This document shows positions 21,868 through 30,886 of a DNA stretch of 38,400 nt, in pieces. Position 1 is the first letter of the stretch. Each line of letters begins with the position of its first letter. Source of the DNA: Eimeria necatrix (taxonomy: Eukaryota; Apicomplexa; Conoidasida; Eucoccidiorida; Eimeriidae); contig NW_013653571.1 in assembly GCF_000499385.1 (NCBI RefSeq), forward strand, positions 1 to 38,400. The letters run 5' to 3'. A program made the position numbers and the translations under genes. The notes beneath the pieces were generated by a model that saw only the letters and a program-made list of their open reading frames with translations, was not told the origin of the DNA and made no database searches.

Positions 21868-22840
21868 GCTGCATCTGCTGCTGTTGCTGCTGCTGCTGCT
21901 GCATGCAGGATGGAAGAGCACTTTTGACTGGGTTATGCGGCAGCACATTGAGGTGGAGAATATGTCTGCTTTCCCTCTTCCAGCTAAGAGGTAACCCTAA
22001 ACCCTAAACCCTAAACCCTAAACCCTAGGGGCCAGGCTCAAACCCTCGCCCGCAGACCCGTCTAGCCGCTGTTTAGGGTTTAGGGTTTGTTGTGCTGCTG
22101 CTGCTGGCAGCCTCAGCTGCAGCAGCAGCAGCAGCAGGCAGCGCTTTGCTGAGGCAGTTAGTTTCTTTAGCAGCTAGCTAGACGGCTAGCTAGCTGACTA
22201 GCTAACCAGCCGAAGATCTAGCTAGCTAGCTAGCTGGCGAGTCAGCGAGCTAGCGAATCAGCTGGCTAGCTAGCTGGATAAGTAGTTGGCTAGCTAGCTA
22301 GCCAGCTTCCTAGCTTGGAGCGTCCTGATGTGCCCCTTGACCGGCTAGCCAGCAAGCCAGCTAGCCAGTCACTCAACTAGCTAGCTAGCTAGCTAGCTAG
22401 CTAGCCATTTAGCTACCCGTTTAGCAAGCTAGCAGTTAGCAGCTAACTAGCCACCTAGCTAGCCACCTGGCTAGCCACCTAGCTAGCCACCTAGCCACCT
22501 AGCTAGCTAGCCAGCCAGCTAGCCACCTAGCTAGCCACCTAGTTAGCCGACTAGCCAGCTGGCCAGCTAGCTAGCCACCTAGCTAGCCACCTAGCTGGCC
22601 ACCTAGCTAGCCACCTAGCTAGCCACCTAGCTAGCCACCTGGCTAGCCACCTAGCTAGCCAGCTAGCCAGCTGTCCAGCTAGCTAGCTAGCTAGCTAGCT
22701 AGCTAGCTAGCTGGCTAGCTGCGTTGTTTGTTCGTAGGGACTATGTGCCGAAGCGAGTGGATGTGGACTTGACAGTTGGAAACAGCGAAAAGCTAAAAGT
22801 GATTGCTTGGATTGACCCAAATGAAAAAGTTGTTTTTTAA
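21343..22840 (+). CDS. Short unknown protein of three exons, or the 3' end of the upstream gene
   Basis: Exons are 21343-21463, 21909-21990 and 22738-22840 (306 nt, 101 aa); both phases agree (GAAG|GTACAT and AAGAG|GTAACC donors). The non-repeat peptide is continuous across the joins: EEMGTEEIDAQEENKFE|GWK, TFDWVMRQHIEVENMSAF, PLPAK|RDYVPKRVDVDLTV and VIAWIDPNEKVVF. No family is recognised. ATG 21343 gives an Ala/Ser-rich start; a pyrimidine-rich TTCTTCTTCAG at 21396-21406 could instead be an acceptor, joining this to the HTH-like gene. An alternative end splices at a GTTGTT donor to the acceptor at 23364, giving a short STEEDR tail. Both introns are mostly GCTA repeats; the second begins with AAACCCT heptads. 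Confidence 0.68.
21472..21740. repeat. (GCTA)n array, intron 1 of the 21343 gene
   Basis: GCTAGCTAG repeats start 8 bp after the GTACAT donor. AAGTAGCTAGCTAGC variants form a secondary period of about 24-28 bp (21595-21730). A CTG block (21779-21903) follows and supplies the CAG acceptor. Confidence 0.92.
21992..22090. repeat. Telomere-like heptads in both orientations at an intron start
   Basis: AAGAG|GTAACCCTAAACCC begins the intron. Four AAACCCT heptads are followed by about 45 bp of unique DNA and then two AGGGTTT heptads (22072-22090). Confidence 0.9.
22160..22730. repeat. (GCTA)n array, intron 2 of the 21343 gene
   Basis: About 570 bp of GCTAGC repeat, rich in CCACCTAGCTAG units between 22440 and 22660, ends just before the TTCGTAG acceptor (22731-22737). 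Confidence 0.93.
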
Positions 22841-23364
22841 AATTGAAATTAAATTAAAAAGATATTTGAAATTAATTAAAATTAAATTTAAATAGATATT
22901 TAAAATTAATTAAAATTAAATTCAAAAAAAAAGGTATTTAAAAGGAAGCAAAAGGATGTAAGAGGGAATTAAAAGGAAATAAAAAAGAAATAAAAAAGAA
23001 ATAAAAAAGAAATAAAAAGAAACAAAAGGAAATGAAAAGAAATTGATTCCTTTATTATTATTATTATGAGATGATAAAATTAATTCTTTTAAATCTTTTT
23101 TAGATCTTTCTTAAAAGATTCAAAAAAGAAAGAACTAAAAAGGAAAGAGAAGGAAATAAAAATGAAAATAAAAATAAAAGAAATTAAAGGAACAAAAGAC
23201 TAAATAAAATATATTAATCAACTGGAACAATTAAATTATTTTTAATTAATTAATTGATTAATTCATTTAAATTGATTAATTAATTTTAATTTATTAATTT
23301 AAATTAATTAATTATTTAATTTAAATTAGTAATTATAAAATTTCTTCTTTTCCATTTGCTTCAG
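22841..23364. other. AT/A-rich spacer or intron
   Basis: A-rich GAAATAAAA-type repeats (22860-23180) are followed by TTAATTAATTT DNA, ending in a pyrimidine-rich TTTGCTTCAG acceptor at 23364. I see no coding sequence. Confidence 0.75.
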
Positions 23365-24657
23365 TCCACTGAAGAAGACAGATGAATTTTACAACTTTTT
23401 AAAAATTTGTTTCCCCGCCCTGCGGTGTAGGGTTTAGGGTTTAGGGTTTAGGGTTTGGGGTTTGGCTGTTTCTAGGCGTCAAGATATCCGTAGTTTAGCC
23501 TCCACAGAGCGTGGGCCTGCTGCTGTTGCTGCGCTGCTGCTGTTGCTGCGCTGCTGCTGTTGCTGCGCTGCTGCTGTTGCTGCGCTGCTGCTGTTGCTGC
23601 GCTGCTGTTGTTGCTGCGCTGCTGCTGTTGCTGCGCTGCTGCTGTTGCTGCGCTGCTACTGTAGATACAGTCGTTGTTACAGCTACTGCTGCAGCTACTG
23701 CTGTGGCTACTGCTGCTGCTGCTACAGCTGCTGCAGCTTCAGCTGCTGTTGCTGCTGTGGCTACTGCTGCTGCAGCTACCTTTGCTGCTGCTGCTGCCGC
23801 AGCTACTGTTGCTGCTGCTGCTGCAGATCGAACAGCTGAAGCTGTTCTGCTGCTTTCAATTCAGTGCACTGCCAGTTCGAGGGTTTAGGGTTTGGAGCAA
23901 AGGGTTTAGGGTTTAGAGTGATGGGTTTAGGGTTTGGATGTTGTCTTAGGGTTCAGAATCTAGAGAGAGGGCTTAGGGTTTAGGGTTTTTCGGCGGCAAC
24001 TGCTGCACGGAAACCCTAAACCCCGCAGCGCCTAGATTAGGGTTTAGGGTTTAGGGTTTAGAGGCTTTTGCAATTAAATTTTGATTACAGAATACCGAAA
24101 TTCGAGTTGTACAGCTTAGACGCGTCTCGCAGGATCGATGGTTTTAGGGTTTAGGGTTTGAAGCCGCAGCTTGTAATGCCCCGAGGCGAATGTTTTGGAT
24201 CTTCTTTTTGATTTTAAAATAAAATAAAATTAAAATTAAATTAAATTAAAATGAAATTAAGTAAAATAAATCAACTTTTCTTCGTCAGCGAGTGTCTGCT
24301 GCCGGAGCAGCGCGCGCAGCAGCAGCAGCAGCAGCAGCAGCGGGAGCAGCAGCAGCAGCAATGTTTGGTATGCCGGCTCTACGTTTCGCTTCTGTTGCAT
24401 TTTAGCGCTGAAATTAATAAAAATAAAAAGTAAAATAATAAAAATAAATGCAAGTATAAACAGAGAAGCCCCGGGTGGGTTTTGCTGCAGCAGCAGCAGC
24501 AGCAGCAGCGGAGGAACGGCAGCGGCTGCGGGCTTGCTTCCACAGCAGCAGCAGCAGCAGCAGCAGCCCCACAAGGGCAGCAGCACGGGCATCACTCGTG
24601 GTTAAATTTGGATTGTCAGGCGAGGCGCTGGCTTTCTCCACGACAGCAAAAACCTTC

Positions 24658-24689
<32 letters not shown>

Positions 24690-24703
24690 GAAAATGGCTA
24701 TGA
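23365..24703 (+). CDS. Partial unknown gene with telomere-like introns
   Basis: The product is not recognised. Exons are 23365-23424 (LKKTDEFYNFLKICFPAL), 23476 to about 23882 (RQDIRSLASTERGPAAVAAL, CTG-coded tracts, RTAEAVLLLSIQCTASSR), 24091-24140 (NTEIRVVQLRRVSQDR), 24289-24367 (ECLLPEQRA and poly-Gln) and perhaps 24491-24703. Phases agree at the four joins, but the frame changes inside 23476-23882, so a border or small intron there is missed. The intron 23425-23475 is only 51 nt and is nearly all AGGGTTT repeat. The entry phase (2) has no partner upstream, so the 5' end is unknown. The last exon would overlap the start of RPLP2 by 10 nt and is the weakest part. Confidence 0.42.
23517..23655 (+). 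repeat. 18-bp minisatellite
   Basis: About eight tandem copies of GCTGCTGCTGTTGCTGCG, each a CTG run with fixed TTG and GCG interruptions. It lies within a proposed exon and reads as alternating Leu-Arg-Cys or Ala-Val blocks depending on frame. Confidence 0.92.
23881..24160 (+). repeat. Telomere-like AGGGTTT cluster with short unique islands
   Basis: Heptads and near-heptads at 23881-23940, 23968-24000, 24033-24060 and 24143-24160, with one inverse pair (24011-24024), surround the 50-nt exon 24091-24140. The donor after that exon is GATG|GTTTTAGGG. Confidence 0.87.
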
Positions 24704-25153
24704 AGTACGTTGCTGCTTACCTCATGACTGTCCTGGGGGGCAACGAGGCCCCCACAGCTGCTGATGTTTCGAGGGTTTTGGAAGCTGTGGGTGCGGAGGT
24801 AAACCCTGAAGTTCTCAAAACCCTAATTGACGCCATGCAGGGCAAAACCGCCCACGAGGTAAACCCTAAACCCTAAACCCTAGCCGCCGCGGCCCCACGC
24901 CCGGCCCAGCAGCCAGCAGCAGCAACTTCAGCGCCTCGACACTCAGTTTTGCCTTTGATAGGACTTAGGGTTTGGGCTTTAGGGTTTGGGGTTTAGGGTT
25001 TAGGGTTTAGGGTTTGGTGCGTAGAAGGCCCAGCCCGCGCGGAGCCGAAGGTCCTGCAGCAGCAGCAGCACTCCTTCACAGCGAGGCTTGCTGCTGCAGC
25101 CTAGCAGCAGCAGCAGCAGCACTCCTTCACAGCGAGGCTTGCTGCTGCAGCCT

Positions 25154-25187
<34 letters not shown>

Positions 25188-25420
25188 GCAACGGGGGGCT
25201 GTGGGGTGTTTGCTGCTTTTGCTTTTAGGTGATCTCTGCGGGTCTGGAGAAGCTGCAAAAGGTGCCGTGTGGCGGCGGTGCAGCAGCAGCAGCAGCACCT
25301 GCTGCTGCTGCTGCTGCTGCTGGCGGCGGCGACAGCAGCAGCGCAGCAAAAGACAAAAAGAAGGAAGAACCTGAGGAGGAGGAAGAAGATGCAGACATGG
25401 GTTTGTCTCTCTTTGATTAA
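24694..25420 (+). CDS. RPLP2: 60S acidic ribosomal stalk protein P2, two exons
   Basis: P2 pairs with P1 on the large-subunit stalk and helps recruit elongation factors. Exons are 24694-24858 and 25229-25420 (357 nt, 118 aa, close to the usual 110-115). The N-terminal dimerisation domain is intact: MAMKYVAAYLMTVLGGNEAP, SRVLEAVGAEVNPEVLKTLI, then VISAGLEKLQKVP. An Ala/Gly hinge coded by CAG/GCT triplets (about residues 73-87) follows, then a charged segment and the universal acidic tail EEEEDADMGLSLFD. The start is the first Met after an in-frame Ala-coding CTG run; the codon-3 Met is also possible. The intron begins GAG|GTAAACCCTAAACCC and contains further AGGGTTT heptads (24966-25016) and two copies of a 57-60-bp CAG-containing unit (25055-25175). 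This is the most secure anchor gene in the window. Confidence 0.97.
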
Positions 25421-25461
<41 letters not shown>

Positions 25462-25499
25462 GTTGATGCTGCAGTTTACTTTTTACTTTGAAACAGAGG

Positions 25500-25810
25500 C
25501 TTTACGTAAACCCTCGTTTGGGGTTCCCGGGACAGGCCTAAACCCTAAATTGGGGTTTGCGGCGAGCGCTGCCAGTTTCCGGGGGGCTCGTATACCCTAA
25601 ATCAGGGTTTGGAGCTTGAGCGTAGACCCTGTTTTAGGGTTTAAAGGCTATTCTTAGACTCTAAATTAGGGTTTACGGACAGTTCGTAGACCCTAAATTA
25701 GGGTTTGGGTGCTGAGCTCATTCGCTATTTTAGGGTTTGCAGGCGACTAGTAAGCTACAAATTAAACTGTAGTGGTTCCTAGTAAACCCTGATTTAGGGT
25801 TTGGATGCTG
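25500..25810. repeat. Array of head-to-head telomere-like palindromes
   Basis: Seven units of the form (G)TAAACCCTAAATTAGGGTTTGG, i.e. one C-rich heptad facing one G-rich heptad across an AT centre, recur every 35-50 bp (near 25506, 25541, 25592, 25625, 25656, 25687, 25785). Most have one or two substitutions. The array starts 80 bp after the RPLP2 stop and contains no supported coding sequence. Confidence 0.85.
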
Positions 25811-25856
25811 CAACTAAATTCTGTGGTGTACAGACACCACGACATTCGGCGTAGGC

Positions 25857-26085
25857 GTTTGCTGCTGCAGCTCCTCGTTCTGCTGCAGCTCCTCGTGCTG
25901 CTGCAGCTGCTGCAGCTCCTCGTGCTGCTGCAGCTCCTCGTGCTGCTGCAGCTGCTGCAGCTCCTCGTGCTGCTGCAGCTCCTCGTGCTGCTGCAGCTCC
26001 TCGTGCTGCTGCAGCTCCTCGTGCTGCTGCAGCTGCTGCAGCTCCTCGTGCTGCTGCAGCTCCTCGTGCTGCTGCAGCTGGGGGC
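25857..26085 (+). repeat. 18-bp minisatellite CTCCTCGTGCTGCTGCAG
   Basis: About twelve tandem copies, some with an extra CTGCTGCAG insertion, are uniform in sequence. The 98-aa Leu/Val-rich plus frame and the Ala/Glu alternatives are repeat-derived. A GTGGTGTACAGACACCAC palindrome related to the intron 3 element lies just upstream (25821-25838). Confidence 0.93.
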
Positions 26086-26099
26086 CGTGGGGGGGTGGT

Positions 26100-26830
26100 G
26101 ATGCGCCTCTAGGGTTTTGGGTCTCGTAGCTCTAGGGTTTAGGGTTTAGGGTTTATTTCTAGGCTCCGAGGCTTCTTGCAGTTGAGGGTTTAGGGTTTAC
26201 ACCACGGCCTCAGGCCTTCGCAGCCGCGAGGGTTTAGGGTTTAGGGTTTGCAGCGGGTAAGCTATTGCGGGCTGGCTGTTGCCCATTAAAACCTAAACCC
26301 TCATTCTAAACCCTAATCTCCACTCCAAGAAATAATTCTAAACCCTAAACCCTAAATCCTGCCCACTTCAGAAGGCGCAGCGGTGTAAGCTCCTGCTGAG
26401 GGTTTAGGGTTTAGGGTTTAGGGTTTAGGGTTGGCAGCTCTGCGTAAACCCTAAACCCTAAACGCTAAACCCTGGGGAGAAGCAGCACAAAGTTTTCTGG
26501 GCACTTTTATTTACTACAGATGAGTTTTAGACCCCTGCAGCAAATGAAAAGGGTTTAGGGTTTAGGGCTTAGGGTCTGGGCTCTAGGGATTAGGGTTTAG
26601 GGTGAGGGGCCTAGGGTTTAGGGTTTAGTGTTGAAGATTTTTGAATTCGAGTTTTCTGCGCATGGTTCGATAACAACTAGGTAGAGTTAAGGGTTTAGGG
26701 TTTAGCATATAGGGTTTAGGGTTTAGGGTTTACGATTTAGGGTTTAAGGGTTTACGGTAACTCGCCCCTCCCTAAACCCCCTATACAAAATGTCTTACAC
26801 ATAGACCCTAGGCAAACCCCTAAAAGGCGT
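26100..26830. repeat. Mixed-orientation telomere-like repeats
   Basis: Runs of AGGGTTT and AAACCCT of one to six heptads in both orientations (26136-26152, 26185-26199, 26228-26250, 26290-26362, 26398-26475, 26550-26630, 26690-26755) are separated by 20-60 bp of unique sequence. No exon could be supported between them. Confidence 0.88.
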
Positions 26831-26834
26831 TTTA

Positions 26835-27390
26835 GGGGGCCCCCCAGGGGCCCCTAAGGGGCCCCTCAGGGGGCCCCAGGGGCCCCCCCGCGGGGCACCA
26901 GGGGCCCCCTGAGGGGTCCCAGGGGCCCCCCGGGGGCCCCCCAGGGGCCCCCCGGGGGCCCTCAAGGCCTGGGAAGCCCCCAGGGTACAGCGTGGGGGCC
27001 CCCTGGGGGCCCTCTGCGGGATGGTTTGGGGGGCCCCCTGGTGACCCTGGTGACCTTCTGGGGGCCCCTAGGTTACGCTGTGGGGGCCCTTTAGGGGCCC
27101 CCTAAAAGGGTACTTGCGCACCCCTCTGGGGGCCCCAGGGGGGCCCCAAAGGAGCGTTTGGGGGCCCCTAGGGGCCCCCAAAGCACTCCTAGGGGCCCCC
27201 AAGCGGATCCGGGGGCCCCTGGGGGCCCCCAAAGGACTGTGCGGGGGCCCCTTAGAGAATACTTCAGGGGGGGGCATGAAGTTCTCTAGAAAGGCCCCTG
27301 GGAGTCCCCCTGGGGGCCCCTAAGAGGGTACACTGGGGCCCCCCGGGGGCCCCTAGGGGCCCCCGGGGGCCCCTGGGGCCCCATCACGCA
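26835..27390. repeat. GGGGCCCC array
   Basis: About 45 imperfect GGGGGCCCC units with CCTAGG, CCTTTAGG and CAAAGG spacers. Short Gly/Pro open frames on both strands are repeat-derived. Confidence 0.93.
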
Positions 27391-27600
27391 CAGCTGAAGC
27401 TGCGTTTTGTCTTCGATTTGAAAGATTTGGATCCTTTTGCATTTAAAAAATAAAAAAAGTGCATTTAAGGAATTATTCTTTTTGTTTTTTCCCTTTAAGC
27501 TTTCGTTTCTTCCGGCTTTTTTGCATTCTACTTGCGCGCAGCGAGCGGCGAAGGAATTGCGCAAACTGCTCGAATTTGATGCAAAAAATGGATTTAATTG
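27391..27600 (+). other. Two exon-like fragments
   Basis: 27393-27440 reads LKLRFVFDLKDLDPFAFKK then TAA. After a pyrimidine-rich stretch ending in TTGCGCGCAG, 27541-27600 reads RAAKELRKLLEFDAKNGFN then TGA. The intervening sequence looks like a plus-strand intron, but no donor keeps the first fragment open. They may be the end of an unseen gene or decayed exons. The minus strand is also open here, with a lysine-rich frame. Confidence 0.3.
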
Positions 27601-27674
27601 ATATTTTGAATTAAATTTATTTAATCTTTTGCTTTTATTTCCTTTTTAAAACCCTTTTAAAGCCTCAAGACCCC

Positions 27675-28142
27675 ATGTGGCTGCCAGCGGCCCGCAGCTG
27701 CTGCAGAGCCCTTGGGCAGGGGGGCCCCCCGCCGCCGTTGCCCACAGGGGGGCCCCTCAGGGGCATCGCCGGGGGCCCCCCCTTTGCTGCTGCTGCTGCT
27801 GCTGCTGCTGCTAACCTCATGAGCCTGAGTGGGGGACGCACTGCAGCAGCAGCAGCAACAGCAGCAGGAGCAGAAAGAGCAGCACGAGCAGCAGCAGCAG
27901 CAGCAGGCGCAGCAGCAGCAGCTCGGCCGCCGTTCCTGCCCCCTCTCGGGGCCCCTGCTGCGTCCCGCCGACCCCTGTTCCTTCCCCCGCAGCAGCAGCA
28001 GCAGCAGCTGCAGCAGCAGCAGCAGCAGCAGCAGGAAGGTTGCGTGTGTGTGTCACGGGCGGGTTTTGCTGCGCCCCTGTTCCCGGCGTGCCGGCTGCTG
28101 CTGCGCTGCGGCGTCCCCGGGGGCCTGCTGCGCCCCCCCGCC

Positions 28143-28183
<41 letters not shown>

Positions 28184-28850
28184 GCCGGGGGGGCTGCGGC
28201 AGTTCGGGGGCCGCGCAGGGGGCCTGAAGCGGAAGAAGCAGCAGCAGCAGCCGGGGCTGCTGCAGCAGAGCGGGCGGGGGCGGCGGCTGGAGTTCTTTTG
28301 GCCGCAGCAGCAGCGGCTGCTGCGGGTGCCGCTGCAGCAAAACTCTCGTGCTGCACTTGTCTTTGACAGCAGACTGCAGCGCTTTCTTTGCTGCTGGAAG
28401 AGCCAGGGGCTGCAGCTGTTCAGGCCCTTCAGCAGCAGAAGCAGGAGCAGCGGGAGAGACGGCGGGCGAGCAGCAGCAGCAGCAGCAGCAGCAATGGGGC
28501 TGCTGCAGCACGGCGGGCTGGAGGGCGCGCGGGCGAAGGCGCTCGCGCTGCTGCAGCAGCTGCAGCGCCAGGGCAAGCTGCAGCAGGACTTCAGCAGCAG
28601 CAGCAGCAGCAAACCCGAAGTCTGCCGCAGCGGCATTGCTGGAGTTTATTATGAACCTGAAGAGAAGCTGTGGGTTGCTGCTTGGCAGCAAGCTGGGCTG
28701 CGCTGCTTCCGGGCTTTTTCCGTGCTGCAGTTGGGCTTTGCTGCTGCTTTCCGAGCAGCAGCAGCAACAAGGCAGCAGCAGCTCGCCCTCAACTACCAGT
28801 TCGTCATGCAGAGACACAGGAGGCGCGCAGGCAGGCAGCCGCTCAAGTGA

Positions 28851-28897
<47 letters not shown>

Positions 28898-30061
28898 AGG
28901 GGAGCGGAGCCGCAGCAGCGCTCCTGCTGCTGCTGCTGCTGCTGAGGGGAGCGGAGGCGCAGCAGCGCTCCTGCTGCTGCTGCTGCTGCTGCTCGGGGAG
29001 TGGCTGCTGCTGCTGCTGCAGTGGCGGCCGCCGCTGCTGCTGCTCGGGGGGCGCATGAGGCTGCGGCTGACGCTGCGCTGAGTGCAGCAGCTGCAGCAGC
29101 AGCAGCAGCTGCTGCTCCTGCTGCAGCGGCGGGTGCTTGCAGCTTCGTCTTTTCAGTGGAAGCCAAAATCTTGAAGAAAAGTAATCTTGCTCATTGGGAA
29201 TATAGTTGATACTACTTTTCTTAACTTTGCTGCGGGCTAGCTAGCTAGCTAGCTAGCTAGCTAGCTAGCTAGCTATCCAGCTAGGCAAGTAGCTAGCCGT
29301 GCGGGCTGCCCATCATCCCCCTGCCTCGCTAGCCAGCTAGCTAGCTAGCTGGCTAACTAGCTAACTAGCTAGCTAGCTAACTAGCTAGCTGAGCGTGTGG
29401 GTAGCTAGCCACCAGCCTCTTCAGCTAGCTAGTCCGCCAGGTGGCTAGCCAGTTAGCTGTCTGCCTAGCCAGTTGGCTAGCCAACTGGCTAGCTAGCTGG
29501 CAAGCTAGCCAGCATCCCGACTAGCTAGACAACTATCCAACTGGCTAGCTAGCTGGCTACCTAGCTGGCTAGCTAGCTGGCTTAAAAGTTGTCTAACTAG
29601 ATAGCTAAGTTGCTAGCTAGCTAGCTGGCTACTTAGCCATCTAGTTAGCTACGCAGCTAGCCGGCTAGCTAGTTAGTTGGCTCGCTGGCTAGCTAGCTAG
29701 CCAGCCAACTAACTAGCTAGCTGGCCAGCGAGCTAGCTAGCTGGCTAACTAGCTAGCTGGCTAACTAGGTGGTTGGCTAGTTAGTTGGTTAGCTAGCTAG
29801 CTAGCTAGCTAACTAACTAGCTAGCTAACCAACTAGCCAGCTGGCTAGCTAGCTAGCTAGCTAACTAGCTAGCCACACCGTGGCTTTCCCATTGCGTTGA
29901 ATTCAGTTTGTGCGAAAAGGAATGTCCCAAAGAGGACAAAGTCTACGGAGAGCAAACCTCGGCTTCGTGCTGCTGCTGCTGCTGCTGCTGCTGCGGCAGG
30001 AAGAACTCTTCCTGCTGCAGCAGCTTGGCGCGCAGCGCAGCAGCAGCGGCTGCTGCTCTAG
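27675..30061 (+). CDS. ApiAP2-family DNA-binding protein with two AP2 domains
   Basis: ApiAP2 proteins are the main sequence-specific transcription factors of apicomplexans and act in the nucleus. The large exon opens at ATG 27675. A clear AP2 domain lies at about residues 319-376: the strand pattern GVYYEPEEKLWVAAWQQ, RCFRAFSVLQLGF, then a helix. A second, degenerate one lies at about 222-300: LVFDSRLQRFLCCWKS, LQLFRPF, then the helix EGARAKALALLQQLQRQG, with a Ser/Arg segment and an eight-Ala tract inserted between sheet and helix. Gln/Ala/Pro tracts and KRKK lie upstream. The frame stops at 28850 (391 aa). A phase-consistent extension uses exons 27675-28846, 29143-29180 (FVFSVEAKILKK) and 29907-30061 (CAKRNVPKRTKSTESKPRL and an Ala tract), 454 aa in all. 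I prefer the extension only slightly. Confidence 0.8.
29236..29875. repeat. (GCTA)n array, 640 bp
   Basis: The longest tetranucleotide block in the window. GCTAGC units with GGCTAGC, AACTAGC and TTAGTTGG variants fill the proposed last intron of the ApiAP2 gene. Confidence 0.93.
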
Positions 30062-30526
30062 AGCCTGTAGGCTAGAAGCAGCAGCAGCAGCGGCAGCAGC
30101 ACAATTGTGCTAGCTGGCAGCAGCAGCAGCAAATCGGCGTGGCCCCTGAATACTATGAGGCGGGGCACAGCAACAGCGAGCGAAAGAGCAGCAGCAGCAG
30201 CAGACCCCGTCAGCAGCAGCAGCAGCTGCAGCCGCTGCAGCAAAGCCACTGCATGCAGCAGCGCCCCATGTGCTGCTGGGTGCAGCGCCACTTCTACGGG
30301 GATAGAAAGAACTGCTAGAGATTTGGAGCGTTCGGGCAGCAGCCGCAGGCCCCAGCTGCTGCTGCTGCTGCTGCTGCTGCTGCAGCTGTTGCTGCTGCTG
30401 CTGCTGCTGTTCGCGGAGCCGTTTTGCCTGCTGCCGCGCTTCCCGCTGCTGCTGCTGCCGCTGGAACCGCCGCAAGAGCCCCAAAGGCACAAATCGCGGG
30501 TTTTGAAGCGCTGCCGCTGCTGCTGC

Positions 30527-30562
<36 letters not shown>

Positions 30563-30854
30563 GGCTGGCTGCGCCAGTGGAAGAAGGCAGCTGGGCGAAA
30601 CGTGGAGGCTGCGGAGCTGCAGCTCTCAGCTGCTGCTGCTGCTGCTGTATATTTTGCTGGCAGCAGCGAGGTACCCGATGGGGCCCCCAGGGGGGCCCCC
30701 CGGGGGGCCCCCCGGCTGTGCTGCAGCGGGGGCCCCGCTGGGGGCCCCCCCAGTACCCTGGCTTCACATTGGCAGCAGCACAGCAGCAAAGCCAGCAGGG
30801 TGCAGCAGGTAGAAGCACAGGAGAGGAGCATTTCTAGTTTACAGAAAGCTCGCT

Positions 30855-30886
<32 letters not shown>

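Noticed and set aside
25805..26101. 98-aa LLVLLQLL repeat protein on the plus strand
   Set aside because: Translation of an 18-bp minisatellite with no exon signals or unique sequence.
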